Below are positions 15,634 to 24,668 of a stretch of DNA of 45,395 bases, in pieces. The translations under genes and the position numbers were made by a program. A model generated the notes under the pieces. It did no database searches and was not told the origin of the DNA. It was given only the letters and a program-made list of their open reading frames with translations. The stretch is from Lachnospiraceae bacterium. GTDB taxonomy: Bacteria; Bacillota; Clostridia; Lachnospirales; Lachnospiraceae. Position 1 is the first letter of the stretch. Every line of letters starts with the position of its first letter. The stretch spans positions 1 through 45,395 of the forward strand of contig SVDM01000022.1 of the NCBI GenBank assembly GCA_015058015.1, given 5' to 3'.

Positions 15634-16563
15634 CTATCCCAGCTTTGTTCCCGCTTCAAGAGAATAACCTCTGAGAAAGGCCGCCGTATCCATACGCTTC
15701 TTTCCTTCCAGCTGAAGCTCCAGAATCTCTAAAGCGCCCAAGCCGCAAGAAACAACAAATGAATTCTTGGATACTGATACTACAGTGCCGGCCGCAGATT
15801 TATCCTCTTCTTCTAAAACCCTTGCTTTCCAAATCTTTAGAGTCTTGCCGGATAACTTGCTATAAGCACTGGGCCATGGGTTTAAACCTCTTATTAACTG
15901 TTCAAGCTCCTTGGCCGGTTTATTCCAATCAATATTCCCAAAGGTTTTATCAATCTTACCGGTATATGTGGCGAGACTGTCGTCCTGGGGAATTGGGGTA
16001 ATACTGCCATCTTCCAGGGCTTTTAGCGTTTTAACCGCCAAGTCAGCGCCCACTTCCGATAACTTGTCAAAGAGGCTTCCTCCGGTCTCATCCTCTGCCA
16101 GGATAACCTCTTCTTTAAGGAGAATATCCCCTGTATCAAGGCCCTCTCCCATCTGCATGGTGGTAACTCCGCTTACAGGCTCTCCATTAATAACCGCCCA
16201 CTGAATGGGAGATGCTCCCCTATACTTTGGAAGCAGGGACGCATGTACGTTAATACAACCGTACTTTGGCATCTCAAGGATATTCTTCTTTAGAATCTGA
16301 CCGAAAGCAGCAACCACAAATACATCTGCTCCCAGCTTTTGAAGTTCATTCGCAAATCCTTCTTCAGATACCTTGGCAGGCTGCAATACAGGAATGTTCT
16401 TTGCTATAGCGGCTTCTTTGACCGGAGTAAACTGTACTTCATGTCCTCGGCCCTTTGGCTTGTCGGGCTGAGTAATAACCGCAAGACATTCATTGCCGGC
16501 ATCCACTAATTTATTAAAGATTCCCACGGAGAAATCCGGGGTACCCATAAATACAAACTTCAT
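15634..16563 (-). CDS. fmt: Methionyl-tRNA formyltransferase
   Basis: Formylates the initiator Met-tRNA from 10-formyl-THF. Marks: FVFMGTPDFSVGIF, AAFGQIL, the catalytic NVHASLLPKYRGASPIQWA (Asn, His), and TTMQMGEGLDTGDIL with the catalytic Asp; the C-terminal OB fold carries NPWPSAY. From ATG 16563 it has 309 residues; the alternative GTG 16572 would overlap def and lacks a spaced binding site. It starts one base after the def stop, so the deformylase and the formyltransferase are translationally coupled. Confidence 0.97.
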   Translation of the reverse strand: MKFVFMGTPDFSVGIFNKLVDAGNECLAVITQPDKPKGRGHEVQFTPVKEAAIAKNIPVLQPAKVSEEGFANELQKLGADVFVVAAFGQILKKNILEMPKYGCINVHASLLPKYRGASPIQWAVINGEPVSGVTTMQMGEGLDTGDILLKEEVILAEDETGGSLFDKLSEVGADLAVKTLKALEDGSITPIPQDDSLATYTGKIDKTFGNIDWNKPAKELEQLIRGLNPWPSAYSKLSGKTLKIWKARVLEEEDKSAAGTVVSVSKNSFVVSCGLGALEILELQLEGKKRMDTAAFLRGYSLEAGTKLG

Positions 16564-16564
16564 C

Positions 16565-17056
16565 TTATTCACCTTCCGGTAATTCTTCTTCGTCTGAAAC
16601 GTATTTTAAATCACCTTCAACCTTTGTAACATAAAGGACTCCGTCTAAGTGATCTATCTCATGAAGAAGGGCTCTTGCAAAAAGCATATCTCCCACTACT
16701 TCAACCTCTTCCATATTCTCGTTCAATGCACGAACAACAACATGGTCAGGTCTTGTAACCTGTCCGCATCTGCCCGGAACAGAAAGACAGCCTTCCTCTC
16801 CGGTTTGCTCTCCTGAAGTCTCAATAACCACGGGATTAATAAGGCAAACCTTCTCTCCTTCTTCTCTTGTATCTATTACACAGATTCTCTTTAACACCCC
16901 AACCTGAGGACCTGCAAGTCCGACGCCGTCGGCCTCATACATAGTCTCAAACATATCATCAATAAGGGTTTTAATCTTATCTGTCATCTCCGTAATAGGT
17001 CTGCATTTTTTCTCTAAGATGGGATCTCCCATCTCACGAATGGTTCTGAGTGCCAT
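16565..17056 (-). CDS. def: Peptide deformylase
   Basis: Removes the N-formyl group from nascent proteins. The three signature motifs are present: GVGLAGPQVG (motif 1, G-x-G-x-A-A-x-Q type), EEGCLSVPG (motif 2, metal Cys) and HEIDHLDGVLY (motif 3, two metal His and catalytic Glu). At 163 residues it is a standard size. Translation starts at ATG with AAGGAG. It sits between priA and fmt as in many Firmicutes. Confidence 0.97.
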   Translation of the reverse strand: MALRTIREMGDPILEKKCRPITEMTDKIKTLIDDMFETMYEADGVGLAGPQVGVLKRICVIDTREEGEKVCLINPVVIETSGEQTGEEGCLSVPGRCGQVTRPDHVVVRALNENMEEVEVVGDMLFARALLHEIDHLDGVLYVTKVEGDLKYVSDEEELPEGE

Positions 17057-17108
17057 AATACATCTCCTTCGTAAATCTCAGTCTGTTTACTTCCCATTTA
17101 GTATACCA

Positions 17109-19328
17109 CTAAAAGAAGCTAATTGGGTTAAAATCGTATATTATCGAACAATCAGCAAATACCGCAGAGTTCTTAACCGTCTCCTCGCAGTAGTTCTTAA
17201 CATCCACAAGGGTTTGCCGGTTGTCTCCTTTGACGTATACCACCTGCTTGTACATATCTTTAACTCTTGATATGGGCGCATCAGCCGGCCCGATTACTTT
17301 CGCCCCCAGACTTTTTGCCGCCGTATCCGCCAAAAGTCCCGCTCCCTTCTTAGCCTTGTCCTCATCCAAAGAGGATATCAGAATAAGAAGCATGGAATTA
17401 ACAGGCGGATATTCCATTAACTGACGAAACATAATTTCACTATCGTAAAAGCTTTCATAATCCTGATTAGCCGCTGCAATAATGGCATAATTATCGGGAC
17501 TGTAGGTTTGAATAACAACCTCTCCGGAAAGAAGTCCTCTGCCTGCCCTTCCTGCCGCCTGGGTCAGCAGCTGAAAGGTTCTCTCTCCCGACATATAATT
17601 TGCCGCATATAGTGACAGGTCAGCCGCTAAGATTCCCACCAGGGTGACATTTGAAAAGTCATGTCCCTTAACAATCATCTGGGTACCTATAAGTATATCA
17701 GCTTCCTTGTCTGCAAATGCCGCCAATATCTTCTCATGACCATCTTTGGCGGAAGTAGTGTCGGCATCCATCCGAAGCACCCTTGCCTTCGGGAACTGTT
17801 CTTTAACAAGCTTCTCTATCTTCTGGGTTCCCGCCTTGAATCCTGCTACATAATGAGACCCACAGAATTTACAAGTCCTATCAAAGGGCTCTTCATAACC
17901 GCAATAATGACACACAAGCTTACCGCCTCCGTGTTCCGTTAAGGCTACGTCACAGTGGGGGCATTTGACTGCCTTGCCACAAGCCCTGCAGGATACAAAG
18001 CTTTCGTAACCACGACGGTTAATAAAAAGCATAATCTGCTCTTTTTTATCCAGTCTGTCAGTAATAAGGTCCCGTAACTTGTTGGATATAATGGACTTGT
18101 TACCGTTACGCAGTTCCTGCCTCATGTCTACCACATGAGTATCCGCAAGTTCTCCGCCTGTTGCCCTCTCCGTCATGGTATATAGCTTAAAGCGTCCTTT
18201 ACTTGCCGCATAGAAACTCTCCACCGTAGGTGTGGCGGAACCAAGGACTACTTTTGCATCACACATCTTCCCTAAGGCAATGGCAACGTCTCTGGCATGA
18301 TATCTGGGCACCGTCTCACTCTTATATGACGACTCATGTTCTTCGTCAATTATTATAAGACCCAGATTGGGAAACGGGGTAAACAGTGCCGATCTTGGTC
18401 CGATTATTATATCTGTTTCTCCTGTTTTCGCTTTCTCAAACTGGTCGTAACGCTCACCCTGTGAAAGCCTGGAATTCATAATGGATACTCTATCGCCGAA
18501 TCGCTTATAAAACCGCTTTACCGTCTGATATGTCAGGGCAATCTCCGGAATAAGCATAATAGTCTGCTTACCTTCTTCAATGGTCCTGTCAATTAACTCC
18601 ATATACACTTCCGTCTTACCGCTTCCGGTTATGCCGTGTATAAGGTAGGCATCCGGTCTCTCGGTATCCGATGATATGTCATCTGCTATGGCCTGCTGAG
18701 ATGCATTAAGAGTCAGGTTATAGCCTTCCCCCTGCTTTTCTCTGACCGGATTACGCCTTACAATTCTACTCTCAACCTTTATAATCCCCTTCTCTTCCAA
18801 GCCTTTAAGGGTCTGGGGAGATATCTTAAGCTTAGTCTTTACCAGGTCGTAATCCAGACTCTCTTCTTCCATAAGTTCTGATAAAAGACGCACTCTTGCC
18901 ACATTCTTCTTGGCAGTAAACTCTTCCAGATAACGGATAAGTTCTTCTTTTGTCACAGCTGGGATAATAGTCTTTTTGACCTTTTCTTCTATCTTTTTCT
19001 TGACGGGTAAAACCGTTTTTAAAGCCTGAATCATGGTAGAACCGCAGTTCTCCTTAATCCAGGCTGCCAACCTGATTAACCGGCTTTCAATTGCCATGCC
19101 CTTAGGCGGTACACCTTCTATGGCTTTAAGTTTGCTCTCGTCGAACTGCGCCACATCAGACAGGCCAATTACATAACCGTTAATCATTCGATTAGATCTG
19201 CCAAAGGGTACGCTTACTTCACTTCCCACATCAATCTGCCCCTTAAGTCCTTCGGGGATGATATATTGAAAACTCTTATCAAGTTGTTCATGGGAGATGT
19301 CAATTATAACATCTGCGTACCTCGGCAT
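17109..19328 (-). CDS. priA: Primosomal replication-restart helicase PriA
   Basis: A 3'-to-5' helicase that reloads the replisome at stalled forks. In order: N-terminal 3' DNA-binding domain (YADVIIDI, PFGRSNRMINGYV), Walker A HGITGSGKTEVY, Walker B DEEHESSYKSE, SATPT, a zinc region with eight cysteines (SCRACGKAVKCPHC, VCHYCGYEE, CKFCGS), GTQMIVKGHDFSNVTLVGIL, and GRAGRG (motif VI). Its length of about 739 residues is normal. I chose ATG 19328 over the adjoining GTG 19331 because of AGGTGA spacing. It lies 14 bp after murE. Confidence 0.97.
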   Translation of the reverse strand: MPRYADVIIDISHEQLDKSFQYIIPEGLKGQIDVGSEVSVPFGRSNRMINGYVIGLSDVAQFDESKLKAIEGVPPKGMAIESRLIRLAAWIKENCGSTMIQALKTVLPVKKKIEEKVKKTIIPAVTKEELIRYLEEFTAKKNVARVRLLSELMEEESLDYDLVKTKLKISPQTLKGLEEKGIIKVESRIVRRNPVREKQGEGYNLTLNASQQAIADDISSDTERPDAYLIHGITGSGKTEVYMELIDRTIEEGKQTIMLIPEIALTYQTVKRFYKRFGDRVSIMNSRLSQGERYDQFEKAKTGETDIIIGPRSALFTPFPNLGLIIIDEEHESSYKSETVPRYHARDVAIALGKMCDAKVVLGSATPTVESFYAASKGRFKLYTMTERATGGELADTHVVDMRQELRNGNKSIISNKLRDLITDRLDKKEQIMLFINRRGYESFVSCRACGKAVKCPHCDVALTEHGGGKLVCHYCGYEEPFDRTCKFCGSHYVAGFKAGTQKIEKLVKEQFPKARVLRMDADTTSAKDGHEKILAAFADKEADILIGTQMIVKGHDFSNVTLVGILAADLSLYAANYMSGERTFQLLTQAAGRAGRGLLSGEVVIQTYSPDNYAIIAAANQDYESFYDSEIMFRQLMEYPPVNSMLLILISSLDEDKAKKGAGLLADTAAKSLGAKVIGPADAPISRVKDMYKQVVYVKGDNRQTLVDVKNYCEETVKNSAVFADCSIIYDFNPISFF

Positions 19329-19342
19329 CACGTCACCTATAT

Positions 19343-20809
19343 TTACTTATTATCCTCCGCTAAGATATCACGAATCAAATCCCTCTCGTCCATGGGGTAT
19401 TTCACTCCTTCTATCTCCTGGTAATCCTCGTGTCCCTTTCCAGCAAGGACAATAACGTCACCGGGCTTACCATTGTGTATAGCGTAGGCGATAGCTTCCT
19501 TCCTATCTGTTATTTTAACATATTTTCCGGATGTTTTGCTAATTCCCGTGATAATATCTTCAATAATATCCTCGGGCTTCTCAAATCTGGGATTATCCGA
19601 GGTGATTATGGACAAATCCGCATATTTGCCTGAGACTTCACCCATCTCAAATCTTCTGTTTCTATCACGGTTTCCACCGCAACCGAAGAGACATACCAGC
19701 CTTCCCGGGTTATATTCTTTAAGTGTTGTAAGAAGACTCTCAAGTGCCATGGCATTGTGGGCATAGTCAATCATAAGGGAAAAATCATCCGATACTTTAA
19801 CAAGTTCAATCCTGCCCTTTGCTTTGGCTTCCTTCAAAGCCTCTTTTATAATATCATCTTCCACACCGAACACCTTGCATACGGCAATGGCTGCAAGGGC
19901 ATTGTAAATGCTGAATCTTCCCGGAAGATTAAGCTCATATTCTCCTTCCGCTATACCTGATACCTTGAAATCTACGCCAAGACGACCACCTTCATTAACA
20001 AGCTTGTAATCATAAGCTCTCATCTGGGCCTTCTCAGAGAATCCAAAGGTCTCCACAGCACAGCCGTGTCCGTTTAATACGTCCTCATAATGGGGGTCGT
20101 CGGCATTAAAGATACCAATCTTACTCTGTTTAAAAAGCATGGATTTGCAGTGAAGATATTCATCAAAATCCTTGTGCTCGTTGGGTCCGATGTGATCTTG
20201 TGAGATATTCGTAAATATACCGATATCAAAGAGGATTCCTGCTGTCCTGCTCTGCATCAGGCCCTGAGAGGATACTTCCATAACTGCACAATCGCAGCCC
20301 ACATCCACCATCTCACGAAGGTATTGCTGAATAAAATATGACTCCGGAGTGGTATTCACTGAAGGAATAACCTTGTCTCCGATTATAGTCTCTATGGTTC
20401 CGATAAGGCCACACTTATGGCCCGAATTATCAAGAATTGATTTGATCATATATGTAGTTGTGGTCTTACCCTTAGTTCCGGTAACGCCCACTACACGAAG
20501 CTTCTCCGAAGGATTGCCGAAGAAAGCAGCGGAGATAAATGCCAGTGCACGGCGTGTATCATCCACTTTAATTACACTTATATGGGTGGGTGCGCAAACC
20601 TCTCGTTCAACAACGATAACTTTGGCGCCCTTCTTAACAACATCATCAATATATGTATGTCCGTCTGAATTAGCTCCCGATATACACACAAAAAGGCAGT
20701 CAGCCACAGCCTTGCGGGAGTCAAATACTACTTCCGATATCTCTCCATGTACTCCGCCCTGCAATACCTCATAGTCAAGGTATTCAAAGAGTTTCGATAC
20801 TTCTATCAT
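19343..20809 (-). CDS. murE: UDP-MurNAc-tripeptide synthetase (meso-DAP-adding)
   Basis: Adds the third stem-peptide residue to UDP-MurNAc-L-Ala-D-Glu. Its 488 residues show the Mur ligase layout: N-terminal UDP-binding domain, ATP site GVTGTKGKTTTTYMI, central domain NTTPESYF and EVSSQGL, and a C-terminal domain with SDNPRFEKPEDI. The DNPR motif is the known signature of meso-diaminopimelate specificity, as opposed to lysine enzymes, so this organism should have mDAP peptidoglycan. It opens the operon, preceded by GAGGTG and the promoter at 20857-20885. Confidence 0.96.
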   Translation of the reverse strand: MIEVSKLFEYLDYEVLQGGVHGEISEVVFDSRKAVADCLFVCISGANSDGHTYIDDVVKKGAKVIVVEREVCAPTHISVIKVDDTRRALAFISAAFFGNPSEKLRVVGVTGTKGKTTTTYMIKSILDNSGHKCGLIGTIETIIGDKVIPSVNTTPESYFIQQYLREMVDVGCDCAVMEVSSQGLMQSRTAGILFDIGIFTNISQDHIGPNEHKDFDEYLHCKSMLFKQSKIGIFNADDPHYEDVLNGHGCAVETFGFSEKAQMRAYDYKLVNEGGRLGVDFKVSGIAEGEYELNLPGRFSIYNALAAIAVCKVFGVEDDIIKEALKEAKAKGRIELVKVSDDFSLMIDYAHNAMALESLLTTLKEYNPGRLVCLFGCGGNRDRNRRFEMGEVSGKYADLSIITSDNPRFEKPEDIIEDIITGISKTSGKYVKITDRKEAIAYAIHNGKPGDVIVLAGKGHEDYQEIEGVKYPMDERDLIRDILAEDNK

Positions 20810-20856
20810 ATATACACCTCAAACATTTTAGTTCACTTCTATTTTTACCGTAAAAT

Positions 20857-20885
20857 AGCATAGCATAAGAATTTTCTTATTTCAA
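20857..20885 (-). promoter_or_regulatory. Promoter of the murE-thiN operon
   Basis: On the minus strand TTGAAA (20880-20885), a 17-bp spacer and TATGCT (20857-20862), a near-consensus sigma-A promoter 48 bp before the murE ATG. Confidence 0.75.
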
Positions 20886-20954
20886 TTATCGATAATGCTC
20901 ATAAATAAACTTATTTTTCAAAAAAATGTACAATATGCACATTGAAATTCACTG

Positions 20955-20983
20955 TTGTATTTTACACTCGGTTATTATATGAT
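20955..20983 (+). promoter_or_regulatory. Promoter of pyrB-pyrI
   Basis: TTGTAT (20955-20960), a 17-bp spacer and TATGAT (20978-20983). Only 32 bp separate the -10 box from the pyrB ATG, which leaves no room for a PyrR-type attenuator leader, so any pyrimidine control must act at initiation or through the short leader. Confidence 0.75.
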
Positions 20984-21015
20984 AATAAAAATGTATAGAA
21001 AATTGGAGGTATTAT

Positions 21016-21933
21016 ATGAGGCATTTAATGAGTCCGCTGGATTTTTCAGTGGAAGAATTAGACAAGCTCTTTGATCTCGCCGGGGATATTGAAGCACATC
21101 CCGACAAGTATTCCAAGGCTTGTGCAGGTAAGAAGCTTGCTTCCGCATTCTATGAACCAAGCACACGAACCCGACTCAGTTTTGAATCAGCCATGCTTAA
21201 TCTTGGTGGCAACGTCTTAGGTTTTTCCGACGCCGGTTCTTCTTCGGCATCAAAGGGTGAGAGTGTTTCCGACACTATTCGTATTATTTCCTGTTACGCA
21301 GATATATGTGCTATGAGACATCCTAAAGAAGGTGCTCCATTGGTGGCATCTCAAAAGTCACTTATTCCCGTTATTAACGCAGGTGACGGAGGTCATCAGC
21401 ACCCCACTCAAACACTTACAGACCTTTTAACCATTCGTTCTCTCAAGGGCCGTCTCGGCGATATGACGATTGGTATATGTGGTGATTTAAAGTTCGGTCG
21501 AACTGTTCATTCCCTTATAAATGCATTAATCAGATATACAGGTATCAAATTTGTTCTTATCTCACCGGATGAGCTTCGTATTCCAAGCTACATCAGGGAT
21601 GATGTATTGCGCAAAAATAATGTGGAATTCAAAGAAGTCGTTCGCCTTGAAGATGTTATGGGCGAGCTGGATATCCTTTATATGACAAGAGTTCAGCGTG
21701 AGCGTTTCTTCAATGAAGAAGAATACTTACGAATGAAGGGCTTCTATATTCTGGATAAAGAAAAGATGAAATATGCAAAAGATGATATGTTGATTCTCCA
21801 TCCTCTTCCCAGAGTTAACGAGATATCAGTTGAAATTGATGATGACCCCAGAGCAGTATACTTTAAGCAGGCTCAGTACGGTGTATATGTACGTATGGCA
21901 CTTATTCTGACTCTGCTGGGTATTGAAGTATAA
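21016..21933 (+). CDS. pyrB: Aspartate carbamoyltransferase catalytic chain
   Basis: Condenses carbamoyl phosphate with aspartate, the first committed step of pyrimidine synthesis. Marks: [16 protein letters not shown] (carbamoyl-phosphate loop), [20 protein letters not shown], the mid-chain [24 protein letters not shown], and HPLPRVNEI. Its 305 residues are typical. GGAGG lies eight bases before the ATG. It is followed after 14 bp by its regulatory chain, giving the E. coli-like two-chain enzyme. Confidence 0.98.
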   Translation: MRHLMSPLDFSVEELDKLFDLAGDIEAHPDKYSKACAGKKLASAFYEPSTRTRLSFESAMLNLGGNVLGFSDAGSSSASKGESVSDTIRIISCYADICAMRHPKEGAPLVASQKSLIPVINAGDGGHQHPTQTLTDLLTIRSLKGRLGDMTIGICGDLKFGRTVHSLINALIRYTGIKFVLISPDELRIPSYIRDDVLRKNNVEFKEVVRLEDVMGELDILYMTRVQRERFFNEEEYLRMKGFYILDKEKMKYAKDDMLILHPLPRVNEISVEIDDDPRAVYFKQAQYGVYVRMALILTLLGIEV

Positions 21934-21947
21934 AGGAGGGACTATAT

Positions 21948-22406
21948 ATGTTGAATGTAGGTAAGATTACGGAGGGTTATGTATTAGACCATATTGAAGC
22001 CGGTACCAGCCTCTCCATTTACCATGATTTGAAATTAGACCAGTTTGACCGTACCGTTGCCATTATTAAGAATGCAACCAGCAACCGTATGGGCAAAAAA
22101 GATATCCTTAAAATCGAGTGTAAGCTTGATGAGTTAAACTTGGATATCTTAGGTTTCATAGATCACAATATTACTGTTAATATTATTAAAGACGGGGAGA
22201 TTGTTGAGAAGATGCAGCTTGAACTTCCCGGGGAGATTCACAACATTATTAAGTGCAAGAACCCCCGTTGCATCACTTCCATTGAGCAGGAACTTGAGCA
22301 GGTGTTCATCCTCACCGATCCCGAGAAAGAAATCTATCGTTGCAAATACTGTGAGGAGCAGTACTCTTCGCCTAAAGTTAAGCGCGAATTATTGCGCCGC
22401 CGTTAA
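21948..22406 (+). CDS. pyrI: Aspartate carbamoyltransferase regulatory chain
   Basis: Binds ATP or CTP and joins catalytic trimers. Its 152 residues comprise an N-terminal nucleotide-binding domain (ITEGYVLDHIEAGTSLSIYH) and a C-terminal zinc domain with four cysteines, CKNPRC ... CKYC, that contacts PyrB. AGGAGG precedes the ATG. The coding region ends 15 bp before the long palindrome at 22422-22558. Confidence 0.97.
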   Translation: MLNVGKITEGYVLDHIEAGTSLSIYHDLKLDQFDRTVAIIKNATSNRMGKKDILKIECKLDELNLDILGFIDHNITVNIIKDGEIVEKMQLELPGEIHNIIKCKNPRCITSIEQELEQVFILTDPEKEIYRCKYCEEQYSSPKVKRELLRRR

Positions 22407-22421
22407 ATAAGTCTTTCTGTA

Positions 22422-22558
22422 AGGCTCGAATAATAGCATTAAAACTCGGGACACGCTCTCGCTCCGGCTCAGAACGTAGCGGTTCTAAGTTCACTCTACG
22501 AGTTCACTAAGAACCGACGTCTTCGAGGGTCCGAGTTTCAATCTATTATCTCTCGCCT
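22422..22558. repeat. Long imperfect palindrome E1 (137 bp)
   Basis: The outer arms AGGCTCGAATAATAG and CTATTATCTCTCGCCT pair, then AAAACTCGG with CCGAGTTT, and a long inner arm around GGTTCTAAGTTCACTC and AGTTCACTAAGAACC. Transcribed RNA would fold into one long hairpin from either strand. It sits behind pyrI, where it could act as an oversized terminator. Its core is shared with the 23032-23170 element though the arms differ. Confidence 0.75.
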
Positions 22559-22597
22559 AATCTACAGTAAGCTTTATCCGGCGCATATATAAATACT

Positions 22598-22771
22598 GCG
22601 CAATTTTAAAAGTCGAGCAGTCTTATACAAGATTTCAAGACCGTAACGGGTCTCGATGCTTAACGATTCGCAAGCGTAAGCGCTGCGAGAGTTTATGCAT
22701 CGTAAGGGGTACCCGTTAAGAGCGAAAGCGTGTCTTGAAATGTTCGTATAAGATGCTCGACTATTTTGCGC
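22598..22771. repeat. Long imperfect palindrome E2 (174 bp)
   Basis: The outer arms include GCGCAA with TTGCGC, AGTCGAGCA with TGCTCGACT, TCTTATAC with GTATAAGA, and GATTTCAAGAC with GTCTTGAAATG. The centre is GC-rich. It carries GAGCGAAAGCGTGTCTTG, a close relative of the core in the two neighbouring palindromes. No open frame in it looks coding. Confidence 0.75.
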
Positions 22772-22790
22772 CAACCTTCACACAATACGC

Positions 22791-23066
22791 TTATAAATTC
22801 CACGCATATGTAAATTACGGCCACAAATATAATATTTAAATGCAGACCCTCTGAGCCTCGACGCACCGCTATCTTAGGCGCAACCCTACGCCACGCGCTG
22901 TAAATTCCACGCATATGTAAATTACGGCCCCAAATATAATATTTAAATGCAGACCCTCTGAGCCTCGACGCACCGCTATCTTAGGCGCAACCCCTACGCC
23001 ACGCGCTGTAAATTCCACGCATATGTAAATTACGGCCCCAAATATAATATTTAAATGCAGACCCTC
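22791..23066. repeat. Tandem repeat, 107-108 bp unit, about 2.6 copies
   Basis: The block beginning ATTCCACGCATATGTAAATT recurs at 22797, 22904 and 23012, with nearly identical intervening sequence including AATATTTAAATGCAGACCC. The third copy runs into the palindrome at 23032-23170, so the unit looks like a repeatedly duplicated half of such an element. Confidence 0.85.
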
Positions 23067-23170
23067 GAAGACGTCGGTTCTTAGTGAACTCGCAGAGTGA
23101 ACTTAGAACCGCTACGCTCTGAGCCGGAGCGAGAGCGTGTCTGCATTTGAATGATTATATTTGGAGCCGT
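23032..23170. repeat. Long imperfect palindrome E3 (139 bp)
   Basis: The terminal arms ACGGCCCCAAATATAAT and ATTATATTTGGAGCCGT are inverted repeats, and inside lie AATGCAGAC and GTCTGCATT. The core (GACGTCGGTTCTTAGTGAAC ... GAGCCGGAGCGAGAGCGTGT) is the same as in E1, in the opposite orientation, but with different arms. It ends 8 bp before the stop of the ABC ATPase gene. Confidence 0.8.
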
Positions 23171-23177
23171 CATATAC

Positions 23178-23939
23178 TCATATCCCGTGGAACTTACCCA
23201 GGAAATCTTTAATTCTTTGGTTATCTGTAGCGAAGAGCTTCTCCGGCTCATCTTCCGCCAGCACACTTCCGTTATCCATAAAGATTACCCTATTTGATAC
23301 TTCCTTCGCGAAGATCATCTCGTGGGTAACGATAACCATGGTCATCTTCATATCCGCAAGATCCTTAATAACCTTCAAAACCTCACCGGTAAGCTCCGGG
23401 TCAAGAGCAGATGTAGGCTCATCAAAGAATAAAATCTTTGGGTTAAGGGTCAGGGCTCTTGCAATGGCTACACGCTGCTGCTGGCCACCGGACAACTGAT
23501 AAGGATAGGATTCAGCCTTGTCCGCAAGACCCATCTTCTCCAGCCAGCCGTAAGCTTCTTCATATACCTGATCTTTATTCCTGCCATGTACATGAATAGG
23601 TGCATCCACCAGGTTCTTAATAACGGTGAAATGCGGGAATAAGTTAAAGTTCTGAAACACCAATCCGAAATTATTCTGAATCTCTGCCAGACGATGCTTG
23701 GGTGCATATACCGCTCTTCCCATTTCGTTATTGGAAGCGGCATCTTCACCAAGATAAGTGATTCTTCCGCTGTCAATAGTCTCAAGGAAGGTGGCGCATC
23801 TAAGGGTAGTGGATTTACCTGAACCTGAAGGCCCGATAATAGAAACCACTTCACCTTCATTTACGGAAAAGGAAATATCCTTTAATACATCCAAATTTCC
23901 GAAACTCTTATTAATATGATTAATCTCTAATACGTTCAT
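23178..23939 (-). CDS. Polar amino-acid ABC transporter, ATP-binding subunit
   Basis: 253 residues from ATG 23939 (AAAGGG seven bases ahead; the ATG at 23945 is too close). Marks: Walker [12 protein letters not shown]-loop VFQNFNLF, signature [15 protein letters not shown], Walker [15 protein letters not shown], and H-loop VIVTHEM. Closest in type to GlnQ/HisP-like ATPases. It drives uptake through the permease at 23952. It is the last gene of a three-gene operon. Confidence 0.96.
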   Translation of the reverse strand: MNVLEINHINKSFGNLDVLKDISFSVNEGEVVSIIGPSGSGKSTTLRCATFLETIDSGRITYLGEDAASNNEMGRAVYAPKHRLAEIQNNFGLVFQNFNLFPHFTVIKNLVDAPIHVHGRNKDQVYEEAYGWLEKMGLADKAESYPYQLSGGQQQRVAIARALTLNPKILFFDEPTSALDPELTGEVLKVIKDLADMKMTMVIVTHEMIFAKEVSNRVIFMDNGSVLAEDEPEKLFATDNQRIKDFLGKFHGI

Positions 23940-23951
23940 GAGCATCCCTTT

Positions 23952-24602
23952 CTAGCGATAATAATTAAGCTTCTTCTCTATCCTGTCCATGGAAAGAGCC
24001 ACTATCAGGTTGAAGATGTAATAGAACACTCCGGCAACCACAAGGGCCGTAACACTGGCCTGTGCCGCCGCGATAGCCTTGGCTGTGGAGAACATCTCTG
24101 ATACGGATATTACAAATGCAAGGGAAGTATCCTTGACCAGAGTAATAACCTCATTGGTAACGGGAGGTACGATTCTCTTAATAACCTGGGGCAGAATGAT
24201 TCTTATAAATGTCTTGCTTCGTGAGTATCCGAGAACCTTGGCGGCCTCGTATTGACCCACAGGCATAGACTCGATACCCGCTCTGTATATCTCTGCAAAA
24301 TATGCGGCATAATTAAGAACGAATCCAATAATGGCTGCCCAGAATCTGTATTCTGAACTGATTCTGATGCCAAAGAGGAAGAAAGGTCCGTAATATACCA
24401 CAAAAAGCTGCAACATAAGAGGGGTTCCTCTCATAATTGAAATATACACCCTTACTATCATATTCAAAAGCTTATTCTTTGACATCCTTCCAAAGGAAAC
24501 TATGAGTCCCAGGGGAAGTGAAAAAATAAGGGTAAGGGCGAATATTGCAAATGAGGTCCCCATTCCGCTTAATAATTGTTCTGCTATTGCTCCGACTGAC
24601 AT
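23952..24602 (-). CDS. Polar amino-acid ABC transporter, permease
   Basis: 216 residues from ATG 24602 with AGGAG upstream; an earlier in-frame start would run through the hairpin at 24628-24653. A HisM/GlnP-type permease with about five helices, the N-terminal GMGTSFAIFALTLIFSLPLG, RGTPLMLQLFVVYYG, and the EAA-loop segment EAAKVLGYSRSKTFIRIILPQ that docks on the ATPase. A single permease gene suggests a homodimer channel. Confidence 0.95.
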   Translation of the reverse strand: MSVGAIAEQLLSGMGTSFAIFALTLIFSLPLGLIVSFGRMSKNKLLNMIVRVYISIMRGTPLMLQLFVVYYGPFFLFGIRISSEYRFWAAIIGFVLNYAAYFAEIYRAGIESMPVGQYEAAKVLGYSRSKTFIRIILPQVIKRIVPPVTNEVITLVKDTSLAFVISVSEMFSTAKAIAAAQASVTALVVAGVFYYIFNLIVALSMDRIEKKLNYYR

Positions 24603-24627
24603 AAAAAAACTCCTATTCACACAAAGA

Positions 24628-24653
24628 GGGGGCAATCTAAGATGACTGCCCCC
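24628..24653 (-). terminator. Intra-operon hairpin between binding protein and permease
   Basis: The stem is GGGGGCA/TGCCCCC with a 12-base loop, followed on the minus strand by TCTTTGTGTG. The T-run is weak, so it probably attenuates rather than stops transcription, or stabilises the binding-protein mRNA end, giving more binding protein than permease. Confidence 0.6.
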
Positions 24654-24668
24654 GGCTAATCTCATGAT

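Noticed and set aside
20984-21015. PyrR-type attenuator before pyrB
   Set aside because: The leader is only about 30 bases, with no hairpin pair or T-run.
22574-22914. Overlapping minus-strand frames in the palindromic region
   Set aside because: They lie entirely within E2 and the tandem repeat, without a ribosome binding site or recognisable domain.
22791-23066. Tandem repeats as a possible CRISPR array
   Set aside because: The unit is 107-108 bp, the copies abut with no unique spacers, and no cas genes are present.
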